Source of the DNA: Helicobacter pylori Shi112
GTDB lineage: Bacteria > Campylobacterota > Campylobacteria > Campylobacterales > Helicobacteraceae
NCBI RefSeq assembly: GCF_000277405.1
Contig: NC_017741.1
Span: 1-64,000 of the forward strand
DNA: 64,000 nt
Reading direction: 5' to 3'
The notes below the pieces were generated by a model. The model saw only the letters and a list, made by a program, of their open reading frames with translations. It was not told the origin of the DNA and ran no database searches. The position numbers were made by a program, and so were the translations under genes. Position 1 is the first letter of the stretch. Every line of letters begins with the position of its first letter. Positions 52,701 to 61,516 of this stretch are shown piece by piece.

Positions 52701-53301
52701 GGCGTTTGACAATCTCTTTTTTAGAATATTCAAAATCAAGGATATTGATTTGAGAAAAAATCGTTGTGATTTTAATGGAAATGTATTGAATGTAGTTGGA
52801 TTTTAGGGCTTGAGAGTATTTTTCAAAACGCGCACTAGCTTCTTCTTCGCCTAAAACCTCTTCGCCAATAAAATTCACATTCAAAATGATTTTTTCATTT
52901 TTTCTTTTTAAAATCCGCTCTTTTAATTGGCTCTCTTCTTGATCCAAGACCATCGCTTTCGTGTCGCTTCTGATTTTATTGACAAAGAAAGGCACGCTCA
53001 TATCAGGGAGCATTTTCCCAAAGCTTAAAAACCCCATTAAAAGCAATTTTTCAAATGAAGAAAAAATCTCACGGCTTTTGTATTTGTCTAAAACATGCTC
53101 AATCATTTCAAAGCGGGCTTTATTGTCCAGGCATCTAAAACTCCGATCCATAAGCTCTATGAGCATGACTTTGTTTTCAGGGTTATTTAAAAGCTTTTGC
53201 ATTTTAGAGTGGAACGCTTTTTCTTGCTCGCTCAAATGGTTACTGATACTATCTTGCAGTTTTTTGGCTAATTCTAATGAATCGTCAATGATTTTTTGCA
53301 T
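49744..53301 (-). CDS. putA: bifunctional proline dehydrogenase / L-glutamate gamma-semialdehyde dehydrogenase
   Basis: A 1185-residue PutA lacking the DNA-binding ribbon-helix-helix domain of E. coli PutA. The PRODH barrel occupies about residues 100-450 ([21 protein letters not shown]-type [12 protein letters not shown]). The aldehyde dehydrogenase follows, with [16 protein letters not shown] and the catalytic cysteine in [10 protein letters not shown] near residue 770. A unique C-terminal domain ends in a Cys-rich CHKSCCAEK. It oxidises proline to glutamate and feeds electrons to quinone. It precedes putP. Regulation must come from the 327-base upstream gap. Confidence 0.95.
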   Translation of the reverse strand: MQKIIDDSLELAKKLQDSISNHLSEQEKAFHSKMQKLLNNPENKVMLIELMDRSFRCLDNKARFEMIEHVLDKYKSREIFSSFEKLLLMGFLSFGKMLPDMSVPFFVNKIRSDTKAMVLDQEESQLKERILKRKNEKIILNVNFIGEEVLGEEEASARFEKYSQALKSNYIQYISIKITTIFSQINILDFEYSKKEIVKRLDALYALALEEEKKQGMPKFINLDMEEFRDLELTVESFMESIAKFDLNAGIVLQAYIPDSYEYLKKLHAFSKERVLKGLKPIKIRFVKGANMESEETIASVKDWALPTFSNKQDTDSNYNKMLDFVLEGDNYKYIHIGAASHNIFEIAYVYTRIHALNDPVVLEHFSFEMLEGMSLQASQELKEMHKLILYAPVCDEAHFNNAIAYLVRRLDENTSSDNFMKAFFNLKVGTSEWEDQEQRFLNSLKGIATLDNATHRTQDRNAKQSGHTTYPNHSFKNESDTDFILKANREWAKKVREKMHNAPILELYPEMDGRFEDPNLTPLEVFDKIHHKKIASVHLADREAILKALEVAKSDKNRFSQKSFTEIHALMSQTAQIFRERRGDLIGISALEVGKTFAETDAEVSEAIDFLEFYPYSLRVLQEQNKKTKFTPKGVGVVIAPWNFPVGISVGTIAAPLAAGNRVIYKPSSLSSVTGYKLCECFWDAGVPRDALIYLPSKGSDISEHLLKDESIKFAILTGGEDTAYKMLEANPTLALSAETGGKNATIVSKMADRDQAIKNVIHSAFSNSGQKCSATSLLVLEKEVYEDENFKKTLIDATLSLSVGDPFDFKNKIGTLADKPNEKVIKAIDELKSYENYEIPVSFVNDNPYLMKPSIKYGTKKGDFTHQTELFTPILSVMKAQDLDEAIDIVNSTGYGLTSALESLDEREWEYYLKRIEAGNIYINKPTTGAIVLRQPFGGVKKSAVGFGRKVGIFNYITQFVNIHQEEEDENALKNPLSEALEGLTQKGYDEHTHELRRAIFMAKSYAYHYKHEFSQAKDYVKIRGEDNLFSYTKVKSVGYRITEKDTLSDMLGVALACLISQIPLTLSIENERANKDLSFFLECLKALRANAPIVYESLQKFSEKLNAFNRVRYLKSDLDLLHEQASALGIVLATAKPCLNGRFELLYYHLERSVSISYHRYGNLGSRVLRQPTCHKSCCAEK

Positions 53302-53628
53302 GAGCTTACCTTTTATTTAAGAATTTGGCTTGATTGTAGCATGTTTTAAGCGGGCGGCTTTAAGTCTTATGGGTTGATAATGTTTTTTAATTTTAAATTT
53401 TGTTCCAGTGGTAATTAATTCTCATTCCGATCTTTTTGAGTTTATCACGCATTTTTACACAATGATAAGAGTTTGAGTGATAATTTGTATTGTTTGTATC
53501 TTCATTTACTTTTCGTTTAATAATAAATTATAACATTCGCATCGTCTAATTTAAAGTTTAGCTTATTCAATTAAACGATTTTAAATTAAACGGATTTATA
53601 AAAAATTTTACAAAACAAAGGATATAAA
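53302..53628. other. divergent intergenic region between putA and a lipoprotein gene
   Basis: 327 bases of AT-rich DNA. It must contain divergent promoters for putA and the 53629 gene. I notice TAATTAATTCTCATT near 53411 and TAATAATAAATTATA near 53519, loosely like Fur or other AT-rich operators, and a TATAAC possible -10 near 53530, but nothing strong. No gene is seen. Confidence 0.4.
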
Positions 53629-53838
53629 ATGAAAACAATCAAAAATGGTATTATGATTGGCACACTCGGTGCGTTGTTATTGAGCGGTTGCTCTAGCTTT
53701 GATGCTCAGCGTTTTGCTTGTCTTCCTAAAGACCATTCTCTAAAAGACGCTTCTACAAAAAAAGAAGTGCAATACACGCCTAAGGGCTTTTTTGACCCTT
53801 ATTCTTCTAATTTAAACCACTGGGATTCTACATTCTAG
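53629..53838 (+). CDS. small predicted lipoprotein
   Basis: A 69-residue exported lipoprotein. The basic N-terminus, hydrophobic core (GIMIGTLGALLL) and lipobox LLSGCSS place the acylated cysteine near residue 21. The mature 49 residues (SSFDAQRFACLPKDHSLKDA) hold one further cysteine and no known motif. A good AAAGGA ribosome site precedes the ATG. Function unknown. It lies 130 bases before the type VII-like locus, but I see no evidence that it belongs to it. Confidence 0.75.
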   Translation: MKTIKNGIMIGTLGALLLSGCSSFDAQRFACLPKDHSLKDASTKKEVQYTPKGFFDPYSSNLNHWDSTF

Positions 53839-53968
53839 GGGTCTAGGGGTTTATAAAGAGGGGGCAAAAAGGGGGGGATATAAAGCTCATTTTAAGTTTT
53901 CTCAAATTACAATAACAATCTTTTAACAATCTTTTTAACACTGATATAAGATAAAAGGAGATATTCTT

Positions 53969-55205
53969 ATGAGTGGTGCTCATAGTGTAGAAAATACGAA
54001 TACAGAAAAAAATACGAATATTTCAAGCACGACTGCTTCCACCCCCCCTCCCCAATAATGAAGAATCTTTAAATAATGAAGAGCTTTTAAAATCTCTTAA
54101 AGATCTAACAGATCGCTTTAAAAAATTAGAAGACAAATTAGAAGGCCTTGAACCCCTTATCATAATCTCTCATTCCATAAAATCCTCTTTTAGAGAATCT
54201 TCTAACGACACCCAAGAAAACTCAAAAGACCCTCAAAAAAAAGAAGAAGCGCTTAAAGGAGTTAAAGAAGAAATCAACAAATTAAAAGAAGAAAACACCA
54301 AACTAAAAAATGAAAACGCCAATCTGAAAACAGAAAAAGAAAATCTAAACAATCAGCTTGATGCATCACAAAAGCAAGTGAATGCGTTAAAAAACTCTCA
54401 GCAAGTTTTAGAAAATGAAAAAGCCGAGCTGAAAACAGAAAAAGACAATCTAACTAAAGCAAACGCCGAGCTGAAAACAGAAAAAGAACGGCTGACTAAA
54501 GAAAAAACAGAACTGACTGAAAAAAATAAAGAGCTAGATGATCAAGTTGGCTTATTAAAAGGGCAAATAAAATCGTTAGAACAATCTCAGCAAGTTTTAA
54601 AAAATGAAAACACTGATCTAGATAACAAGATCACCGATTTATCAAAAGAAAATCAAAATCTAACTAAAGAAAAAACAGAACTGACTGAAAAAAATCAAAA
54701 GCTAACCACAGAAAAAGACAATCTAACTACAGATCTATCAAATGCAAAAATCCAAGCGATCCAAGCGAACCAAGAAAAAGACAAGTTAGAGCAAAAACAC
54801 GCTCCATACAAAAAATTAGAAAAACTCTATGAAGTCTTTTTGGAAGTCAAAGGGTGCTTGAATTTTAATTTTGTGGAAAAAACCCATAGCGCAATGGATT
54901 TGATCGCATCGGTTCTTAGCGACAGCAAATACTATTTAGAAAGCCTTTATAACAAAGCGAGCCAAGAATTAAGCGATAGGAAAAGCGATAAGGGCGAAAA
55001 ATTAGCCGAATTGTTTGATTTGCTTTTTGAATATGTTAAGGATAATAAATTTGAGCGTTTGAAAGAGCCAAGCGCTTATGACCCTACATGCAAAAAGCTA
55101 TACCCAGAGCAAAACACTTCCGGAAAGATGCAAAGAGTGGTCTTAATAGGCTACACATACGACAAAAAAACGACACATTACACTATCGTGGATATGGGAT
55201 CATAA
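53969..55205 (+). pseudogene. coiled-coil rich protein (Ccrp58-like), phase-off by a poly-C tract
   Basis: The start ATG at 53969 has a strong AAAAGGAG site. After 24 codons the frame reaches a C7 tract and terminates at 54056 with a 29-residue peptide. Changing the tract by -1 (or +2) opens a continuous frame through to 55205, about 410 residues, nearly all coiled coil of KENxxLxxEKxxL type with repeats such as LTKEKTELTEKN, then a globular C-terminal domain of about 130 residues (VFLEVKGCLNFNFVEKTHSAMDL, then the end YTIVDMGS). An internal ATG at 54378 opens the same frame. Coiled-coil filament proteins here are known to affect cell shape (Ccrp family). Listed as interrupted because it is out of frame. 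Confidence 0.8.
54042..54048 (+). repeat. C7 homopolymer, translational phase switch
   Basis: Seven C follow codon 24 of the coiled-coil gene. Reading frames show C7 is OFF while C6 or C9 would be ON. Homopolymeric C tracts are the main phase-variation device in this species. Confidence 0.85.
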
Positions 55206-55206
55206 A

Positions 55207-56031
55207 ATGGGAACATTTATTGAAAAATGCTTTGGCTTCTATCAAGTGAGGGAAGAATTAGAAGCTCGCATCAGTGAGTTAGAAGATGAAAACGAAAATC
55301 TAATTAATGAAAACACACGCTTATTAGCATCAAAAGAACAGCTGACTAAAGAAAATACCGAATTGTTAAGAGAAAAAGACAATCTAATTAAAGAAAACAC
55401 CGAGCTGAAAACAGACAAAGACAATCTAAACAATCAGCTTAATGCATCGCAAATGCAAGTGAATGAGTTAAAAAACGCTCATCAAGTTTTAGAAAAGGAA
55501 AAAGATGAGTTACTAAAAGATAAAGACAATCTAACTAAAGAGAAAGCAGAACTCACTGAAAAGAATCAAAAGCTGACTACAGAAAAAGACAATCTAACTA
55601 AAGCAAACGCCGAGCTAAAAAAAGAAAACGACAAGCTCAACCACCAAGTTATCGCACTCACTAAAGAGCAAGATAGCCTAAAATACGAAAAAGAATTATG
55701 CGCTAATTTAGAAAAAGACAACCAACAACTAACCGACAAACTCAAAAAGTTAGAAAGCGCTCAAAAAAATTTAGAAAATTCTAAGAATCAATTGTTGCAA
55801 GCTAGAGAAAAAATAGCCAAAGAAAATACCGAGCTGGAGCGAGAAATGGCACGCCTGAAGAGCTTAGAAGCCACAGACAAAAGCGAACTGGACTTGCAAA
55901 ACAGGCGTTTTAAAAGCGCGATAGAGGATTTAAAGCGCCAAAACAGAAAATTAGAAGAAGAGAATATAGCGCTCAAAGAGAGGGTTGATGGCTTGAAAGA
56001 GCAACTCTCAAAACAACCAAAACCACAATAA
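55207..56031 (+). CDS. coiled-coil rich protein (Ccrp59-like)
   Basis: A 274-residue protein that is almost entirely heptad coiled coil (KENTELKTDKDNL, LTEKNQKLTTEKDNL, KLEEENIALKERVDGLKEQL), with a 20-residue head MGTFIEKCFGFYQVREELEA. It has no signal peptide or membrane segment. The protein at this position is known as Ccrp59, a filament-forming protein needed for helical cell shape. It starts one base after the previous gene's stop and shares stretches with it (LTEKNQKLTTEKDNL), implying duplication or conversion. It is intact. Confidence 0.85.
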   Translation: MGTFIEKCFGFYQVREELEARISELEDENENLINENTRLLASKEQLTKENTELLREKDNLIKENTELKTDKDNLNNQLNASQMQVNELKNAHQVLEKEKDELLKDKDNLTKEKAELTEKNQKLTTEKDNLTKANAELKKENDKLNHQVIALTKEQDSLKYEKELCANLEKDNQQLTDKLKKLESAQKNLENSKNQLLQAREKIAKENTELEREMARLKSLEATDKSELDLQNRRFKSAIEDLKRQNRKLEEENIALKERVDGLKEQLSKQPKPQ

Positions 56032-56042
56032 AGGAGAAATTC

Positions 56043-58480
56043 ATGGTAACACCCTTACAAAGTTTAAGACTGCCTATTGGCTACCCGTTAGTAGAGATTT
56101 TGTGCAAGCTGTCTTTAAAAGATAAACCCGCATTCAATGAAGAAAGCCCGATTAACTTCAAAAAAGAAGTGTCAGAAGAAGATAAAATCAAGTTCAAGCA
56201 AGCGCTGAGAGTGCTTCATGCGATTGTTAATAATGAGGCTTCTTTAAGGTATCTTTCTGATGAGAATCAAAAATTCATAGAGGATTTAGCGCAAGCTGAA
56301 AAGATCACTAATGAGCTTGTAGAAAAAACCTTAGAAATCGTTTCTTATAGCGATGTGGATGTGGATTTTGAAGCGTTTAAAAATGTGATGCTCAATGTGG
56401 ATAATAAAGCGGTATGGCTTAAGAGTTATAGTCAAAGCCAACTGCTTGATTTAGATGGAGGGCATTGGGATTTAAAGGTGCCTAGCCCATCTAAAGAAAG
56501 CGTAACCTTTAGGTTTGATAATTTACCCAAAAATCATAACGGCAAAGAAGAGAATTTCTATGCCCGTTCAAGTTTGAAAGATTTAGATAAGACTGGCATT
56601 GTCGCTATTGACTTTGGGACTAAAAGCACGACTGCAATCTATATGAATAAGAACGGAAGATACTGCTTGCTCTCTATTGGTGGGGATGTAGATGCAGATG
56701 ACCCAAAAAAGGATGAAAACCCCACGATAGTAGAGTTCAGACACAAAGAAAAGTTTCTTAAAGCTTACAACGCTTTAGACCACCGCCCTTTCACAGAATG
56801 TAACGATATGCAAGTGGCGTATGAAGCCCAGAAGGAATTTACAAGACCTGAGACTAAGGGTAATGATTTGTATCGGTTTTTTTCTAAATTGAAGCAATGG
56901 GCTGGAGCGGATGAAAAACAGAATTTTAGGGATTTTAAGGAGGATTTTTCTTTAGAAAGCTTTGCTCACTGCACGGATTTTAACCCCATAGAAATCTATG
57001 CTTACTATATTGGCCGTTGCATCAACAACATGCATAATGGCGTGTTTTTGAAATACTTTTTATCCTATCCCATCAAGTATGAAAAGCATCAGGCTGAAAA
57101 AATCAGAGAGAGTTTTGAAAAAGGCTTGAGAAAATCCTTACCCAGGCATGTTTTTGACGATGACAAAACGGCTAAAATGTTCAAAGTGGAATTGAGAGCG
57201 AGCGAGCCTAGCGCGTATGCCATTAGCGCTTTAAAAAGCTATGGGTTTGATAAAACAGCAAAATTAGACAAACCCATTTATTACGGGGTGTTTGATTTTG
57301 GGGGCGGGACGACGGATTTTGACTTTGGCAAATGGGAAAAAAGCGCTAACTCTAAATTCGCTTACAAAATGACGCATTTTAGCAGTGGAGGGGATAAGTA
57401 TTTAGGCGGTGAAAATTTATTGGAATTGTTGGCTTTTGAAGCGTATGGCCAAAATTTTCAAACGCTGAAAGAAAAAGACATTGTCATCGCTAAACCCAAC
57501 TATGACGGAATTGATGACGCTTTGGATCTTTTATGCAAAAATCCAGAGAAGCGCGCTTGAATTTGCAAACGATTGCTTCTGAATTACGCCCTTTTTTAGA
57601 AAATTTAGACGCTCATAGCCTAGAAGCGATAGAAGAAAATGAAGAGTTTGAGATAAAAGGCTTTGAAAAGGGTTCTAAAATCACGCTGTTTGATAGGAAT
57701 GGGAACGATATGCCAGAAATCGAACTCAAAATGGATTATAAAGAGCTTTTAAACCTTTTAAAAAGCAAGATAGATGAAGGCGTTGCCAACTTCTTTGCAG
57801 AATTTTCTAAAGTGATGGCTGAAAATATTGACAATCAGTGTCGGGCGTTTCATATTTTCTTAGGAGGGAATGCGAGCAAATCGGTGCTGGTCAAACAAGC
57901 GTTTGAAAACGCCAAAGAAAAGGAGCTCAAAGCTTACAAGCAAAGGACTTCTAAAGATGATTTCACATTCATTCTTTATGAGCCGCTAGGCACAGAAGCG
58001 TCAGACAAACAGATTTCAGAGCTTACAGGAAAAGATGCTGTTGAGGCTTGGGGGGGTTATGTGAAGCCCAGTTGCAAAACCGGTGTGGCTTTTGGGCTTT
58101 TAGAGAGCAGGAACAAAGCAGGCGGGATTGAAATGCCCTCTATAGACGCCAACCCTGTGTTTAAATACGATTTGGGCGTTGAAAAAGAAGGGAAATTCCA
58201 CGCTAAAATCAGTCGGGATTCTTTAAAGCCTAATGAATACCAGATCTTCCAAACTAAAGAGGAATGGGGAGGCTTTGATGGGTTAGAGATACGCTACAGC
58301 GATAAAGCTCTAGCCAACACCAACGCTTTAAGCATTCACGACACGCAACTTACTTTTATAGCGTTAGAAGAGCATGAAGAAGTGGATGTGAAGGTGTGTT
58401 GCGTGGATTCACAAAGCATTAAAGTGGGGCTGTTTAAAGACGACCAATTAATCTATGAAAGCGAGGTAGAAAAACTATGA
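56043..58480 (+). pseudogene. actin/Hsp70-superfamily ATPase, frameshifted
   Basis: Two frames together encode about 810 residues. The upstream part (56043-57560, 505 codons) carries phosphate-1 motif VAIDFGTKSTTAIY near residue 188 and phosphate-2 motif GVFDFGGGTTDFDFG near 415. The downstream part (57533-58480) carries an adenosine-type motif FHIFLGGNASKSVL and a beta-rich C-terminus. They are joined at an A5 tract (57537-57541); one more A would read LCKKSREARLNLQ and continue. An insertion of one base is needed, so I call it a deletion in this strain. It follows the two coiled-coil genes by 11 bases. No annotated member of the family was recognised; a DnaK- or FtsA/ParM-like role is an inference. 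Confidence 0.75.
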
Positions 58481-59040
58481 TAACTAAGAACGCGTATGCG
58501 TTTGTCGTGATTGAAGAAAAAGTCATGGCGTTTAAACAAGATAAGGGGCTAATCCCTATCTTTGAAGGCTTTGTGCCTTTAAAAGAGGGCTTTTTGAAAC
58601 ATTTTAAAGAGCGTTGCAATTTGGAATTTTTAGAAAGCTTAGACCTTTTGTTTTTGTATGACAAGCCATCCGCGCACGAGATCTTTTCCTTGTGCAAGGA
58701 GCTGAAAAATTCCATCTGGGACAGGAAGCTTGTGGTAGCTTTAGTGGAGGCTTTAGAGGGGTTTAAGGATTGGAATTTGTCGCTCAAAATAGAAGACAAG
58801 CGTTCTAATAGCTTGGGTAATGGCGCAAAAAAATTGCTCACCAACGCTGATTTAGAGAGTTCTCATCAAAAAATAGTGATAGACAGCATGAAAACATACC
58901 ACCAAAGCCAGCAAGAAAAATACAAAAGAGAAAGAGGCCAAGTAAAAGAAACGCCAGCACAGACACCCCCTAGCTATGGGGGTGGAAGCATTAGAATCAG
59001 CGGCGATAAAAAGCCTGATTCTAATGAAGAAAATTTTTAA
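58477..59040 (+). CDS. unknown protein in the WXG locus
   Basis: A 187-residue soluble protein that overlaps the ATPase gene by four bases (ATGA). The first 130 residues look globular with alternating strands and helices (AYAFVVIEEKVMAFKQDKG, FLESLDLLFLYDKP); the tail is low-complexity and charged (QQEKYKRERGQVKETP, SYGGGSIRISGDKKP). No motif or membrane segment is recognised. Tight coupling to the actin-like ATPase suggests they act together. Confidence 0.75.
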   Translation: MITKNAYAFVVIEEKVMAFKQDKGLIPIFEGFVPLKEGFLKHFKERCNLEFLESLDLLFLYDKPSAHEIFSLCKELKNSIWDRKLVVALVEALEGFKDWNLSLKIEDKRSNSLGNGAKKLLTNADLESSHQKIVIDSMKTYHQSQQEKYKRERGQVKETPAQTPPSYGGGSIRISGDKKPDSNEENF

Positions 59041-59055
59041 AAGAAAGGACAACAG

Positions 59056-59316
59056 ATGAGCAAAGTGCAAATGGATACCGAAGAGGTTAGGGAATTTGTG
59101 AATCATTTAGAACGCTTTAAAGAGTTATTGAATGATGAAGTGAATGGCTTGAGTAGCCATTTCAATAATTTGGATTCATGGCAAGACGCTAGGAGAGACA
59201 AATTTAGCGAGGTGTTAGACAACTTGAAAAGCACTTTCAACGAGTTTGATGAAGCCGCGCAAGAGCAAATCGCATGGCTTAAAGAGAGGATTAGGGTTTT
59301 AGAAGAAGATTATTAA
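59056..59316 (+). CDS. WXG100/ESAT-6-like small helical protein
   Basis: An 86-residue all-helical protein of exactly the WXG100 size class. The centre of the sequence, NNLDSWQDARRDKFSEVL, sits where WXG100 proteins carry the W-x-G turn between two helices; here it is W-x-D. The N-terminus has TEEVREFVNHLERF and the C-terminus ends in LEEDY. I recall that the protein at this locus (HP0062) has a solved helical-hairpin structure likened to ESAT-6. It has a good AAAGGA site, lies 15 bases after the previous gene and precedes the large WXG-like protein. WXG100 proteins are substrates or partners of FtsK/EssC ATPases, one of which is encoded at the end of this locus. Confidence 0.85.
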   Translation: MSKVQMDTEEVREFVNHLERFKELLNDEVNGLSSHFNNLDSWQDARRDKFSEVLDNLKSTFNEFDEAAQEQIAWLKERIRVLEEDY

Positions 59317-59325
59317 GGATGATTT

Positions 59326-61120
59326 ATGGCTGAATGGAAAACGGACACAGAAGAAGTCAAACAAATCGTTAAAAGATGCAGGGATTTTAAAGGATCCTTG
59401 CAAGAAGAAAAATGCGCCCAATTTATCAAAAACCTTGATGCATACGCGCGAGAAATCAAATTAGAATGCGAAAAAATTAAACTCCAATTGGAAAACGCCA
59501 AAAGAGAGTTGAGGAAAGCAAAACAGAATAAAAATAATCTTGGGTGGGTAACAAGTGGCTTGCAATTTGTAACTGGTGCAGTCTCATTTGTTTATCCTCC
59601 TGCTAGAGCTGCTGGTGCTTTGGCTGTTGCAGCCATTGGATTGGCTTCAAAATTTATGGGAGAAAACACAGAAAAATGGGAAAAAAATGTAAGATTACTA
59701 GAACAAGCACTTGAAACCTACTCTACTCAAGCTAGAGAGAGCAAGAAACTTGTGGAGGGAGCTTGGGAGAGCGTTAAAAAGATATTAGGGTTTTATACCG
59801 ATAAACACCAGGAATTTATCAAGCGCTTGAACCATGCGAGTGAAGCGATAGATAACCAATACAATATCGCGTCCCCGGAAATTTTGAACGAGGGCGATTT
59901 TGAAAGCATTGTTTATAACCCTAAAAAAAGCGTTTTTGATGAGCGCTTGAAAGATTTAAGGGAAGATTTTAGCTTTTCTTTATACGCTGATTTGAAAGAC
60001 AGAATTAACGCTAACTCAGATCGCGCTAAAGCGCCTAAAGATCAAGAATTGGATTTGATGAGCGGCGCGTATTCTTTTGATGAAAGCTTGAATTTAGCCA
60101 AAAAGAATTACGCTAAAAACTTCAAGGGAGCTTTACAAGATTTTACAGAAAAAATCAAAAAATCCCCTAACGATTTGAACGCTATGAACGAAGCCTTTAA
60201 CCATTTAAAAACAGAGCTAGAAAGAGTTAGCACTGATGAGCGCTTAAAGGGTTTTGGGGGAAAATCTCGCTTCTTTATATGCGGATTTGAAAGATAAGAT
60301 TGATCGTAACGCTTTGTCTAACGATGAATTGGATCGCATCATAGCTTTTAGGGGGCAGGAGTTTGAAAAGAATTTAGAGGATTTGATGCCAAGCTTTAGA
60401 GATGGAGCTAACTCTAACGAAGAATTAGAACGCATGGCAAGTTTTAGAGAACAAGAATTTGAAAAGAATTTAGAGAATTTGATGCCGAGTCCTTTAGGCG
60501 TGCCTTCTTTTGATGAGAGCTTGAATTTAGCCAAAAAGCATTACGCTAAAAATTTTAAGGAAGCTTTACAAGATTTTACAGAAAAAATCAAAGAATCCCC
60601 TAACGATTTGAACGCCATGAACGAAGCCTTTAATAACTTGGAAACAGAGTTAGAGCGCGCTACAGAAAATTTTAGCCAAAAAACAGTGTGCGTCTTAGAG
60701 CGGTATGAAAATTATAAGCAGCAAGCGTTGGGTTATGGCGAGTTTTTGGAAAAAGAAAAAGAGGGCTTTATTATAGATGAGCAAAACCCTTATCCGGAAG
60801 AAGTCCGCTTTAATGAGTTGCGTTTGGCGGAATTTGAGAGCGTTTTTAGCGCCATTGTGCCTTTAGAGGATTTAGATAAAACCGTATGCGCTCATCATGC
60901 CCTAAAGGCTTTAGAAGCCGCGCTTAAAAATAGGGATTTGGGCTTTGATGCGACAGAGTTGGAACAGATCGCAAAAGGTTTCATTCCTAGGGGGTATTTG
61001 TGGCATTTTGATGCGAATGTTTTAGGGAATTTGGCGTTGGTGAGAGAAGAGCTATTATTAGGCGTGAAGCGCACGAAAGGATACTCACTATGGAAACAAT
61101 TCCTACAAACTCAGAACTGA
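59326..61120 (+). pseudogene. large WXG-like toxin-type protein with internal repeats, frameshifted
   Basis: Two frames, 59326-60297 and 60254-61120, form one protein of about 598 residues. The N-terminal 75 residues (MAEWKTDTEEVKQIVKRC) resemble the WXG100 neighbour and are coiled; residues about 75-115 form a hydrophobic Gly/Ala segment (LQFVTGAVSFVYPPA, AAGALAVAAIGLASKF). A 99-residue repeat (59938-60234) recurs at 60235-60660. The C-terminus (LEQIAKGFIPRGYLWHFD, then KRTKGYSLWKQF) follows the layout of WHH-type HNH/Endo VII toxin domains, but several histidines are replaced. The frames break at a G5 tract (60256-60260), where one G fewer would join them. It overlaps the SUKH-like gene by 31 bases. 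Confidence 0.75.
59938..60660 (+). repeat. tandem repeat within the WXG-like toxin-type gene
   Basis: Copy 1 (59938-60234, 99 codons, starting DERLKDLRED) and copy 2 (from 60235, DERLKG) share FDESLNLAKK, YAKNF, ALQDFTEKIK, SPNDLNAMNEAFN and TELER. Copy 2 carries an insertion built of a 96-base direct repeat (60326 and 60422; ELDRIIAFRGQEFEKNLEDLMPS versus ELERMASFREQEFEKNLENLMPS), so it is longer. Confidence 0.85.
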
Positions 61121-61515
61121 ATTGGGAATTTGTAGAGCCGCTCAATGACAATGCGTTGAGTGGGTTAGAAGATCAATTAAAAATGGGATTGAGCGATGCG
61201 TTTAAGGACTTTGTCAAACGATCAAACTATGGTTTTAGCCAATGGCGTTCTTTCATGGTGGGCAATAAGTCTTACACATTCAAACATGTTTTGAACTTCA
61301 ATTTAGAGGGCAAGGGCTTATTTATTGATTTCATGAAAAGCTTAAAAGAATGGTTAAAGCCTGAAGAAATTATTTTCGCTAATGACGGGTATGGGGGGTA
61401 TTATCTTTTGAATACGGCTAGTGGTGTGGCGCTGTTTTTAGACACTGATGATGGCTCAAAACATGCGCTGTTGCACCTTAAAATGTTTTTAAAAAAACTA
61501 GAATCAAGGGGTTAA
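61090..61515 (+). CDS. SMI1/KNR4 (SUKH)-like immunity protein
   Basis: A 141-residue protein. It follows the SUKH order: an N-terminal WEFVEPLNDNALSGLEDQLKMGLSDAFKDFVKRSNYGF, a central strand region and IIFANDGYGGYYLLNTASGVALFLDTDDG (the family's iipFa.d..G....ld pattern). SUKH proteins neutralise bacterial nuclease toxins. The ATG lies 31 bases inside the 3' end of the toxin-type gene, the arrangement typical of toxin-immunity pairs. The assignment is from the visible pattern; a profile search would settle it. Confidence 0.75.
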   Translation: METIPTNSELNWEFVEPLNDNALSGLEDQLKMGLSDAFKDFVKRSNYGFSQWRSFMVGNKSYTFKHVLNFNLEGKGLFIDFMKSLKEWLKPEEIIFANDGYGGYYLLNTASGVALFLDTDDGSKHALLHLKMFLKKLESRG

Positions 61516-61516
61516 A

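Noticed and set aside
53405..53545. Fur-box-like sequences upstream of the small lipoprotein
   Set aside because: Matches to TAATAATNATTATTA are partial and such sequences are common in AT-rich DNA.
57533..57560. Programmed -1 frameshifting in the actin-like ATPase gene
   Set aside because: The site has only A5 without a slippery X-XXY-YYZ heptamer and no clear stem-loop after it; a lost A explains it.
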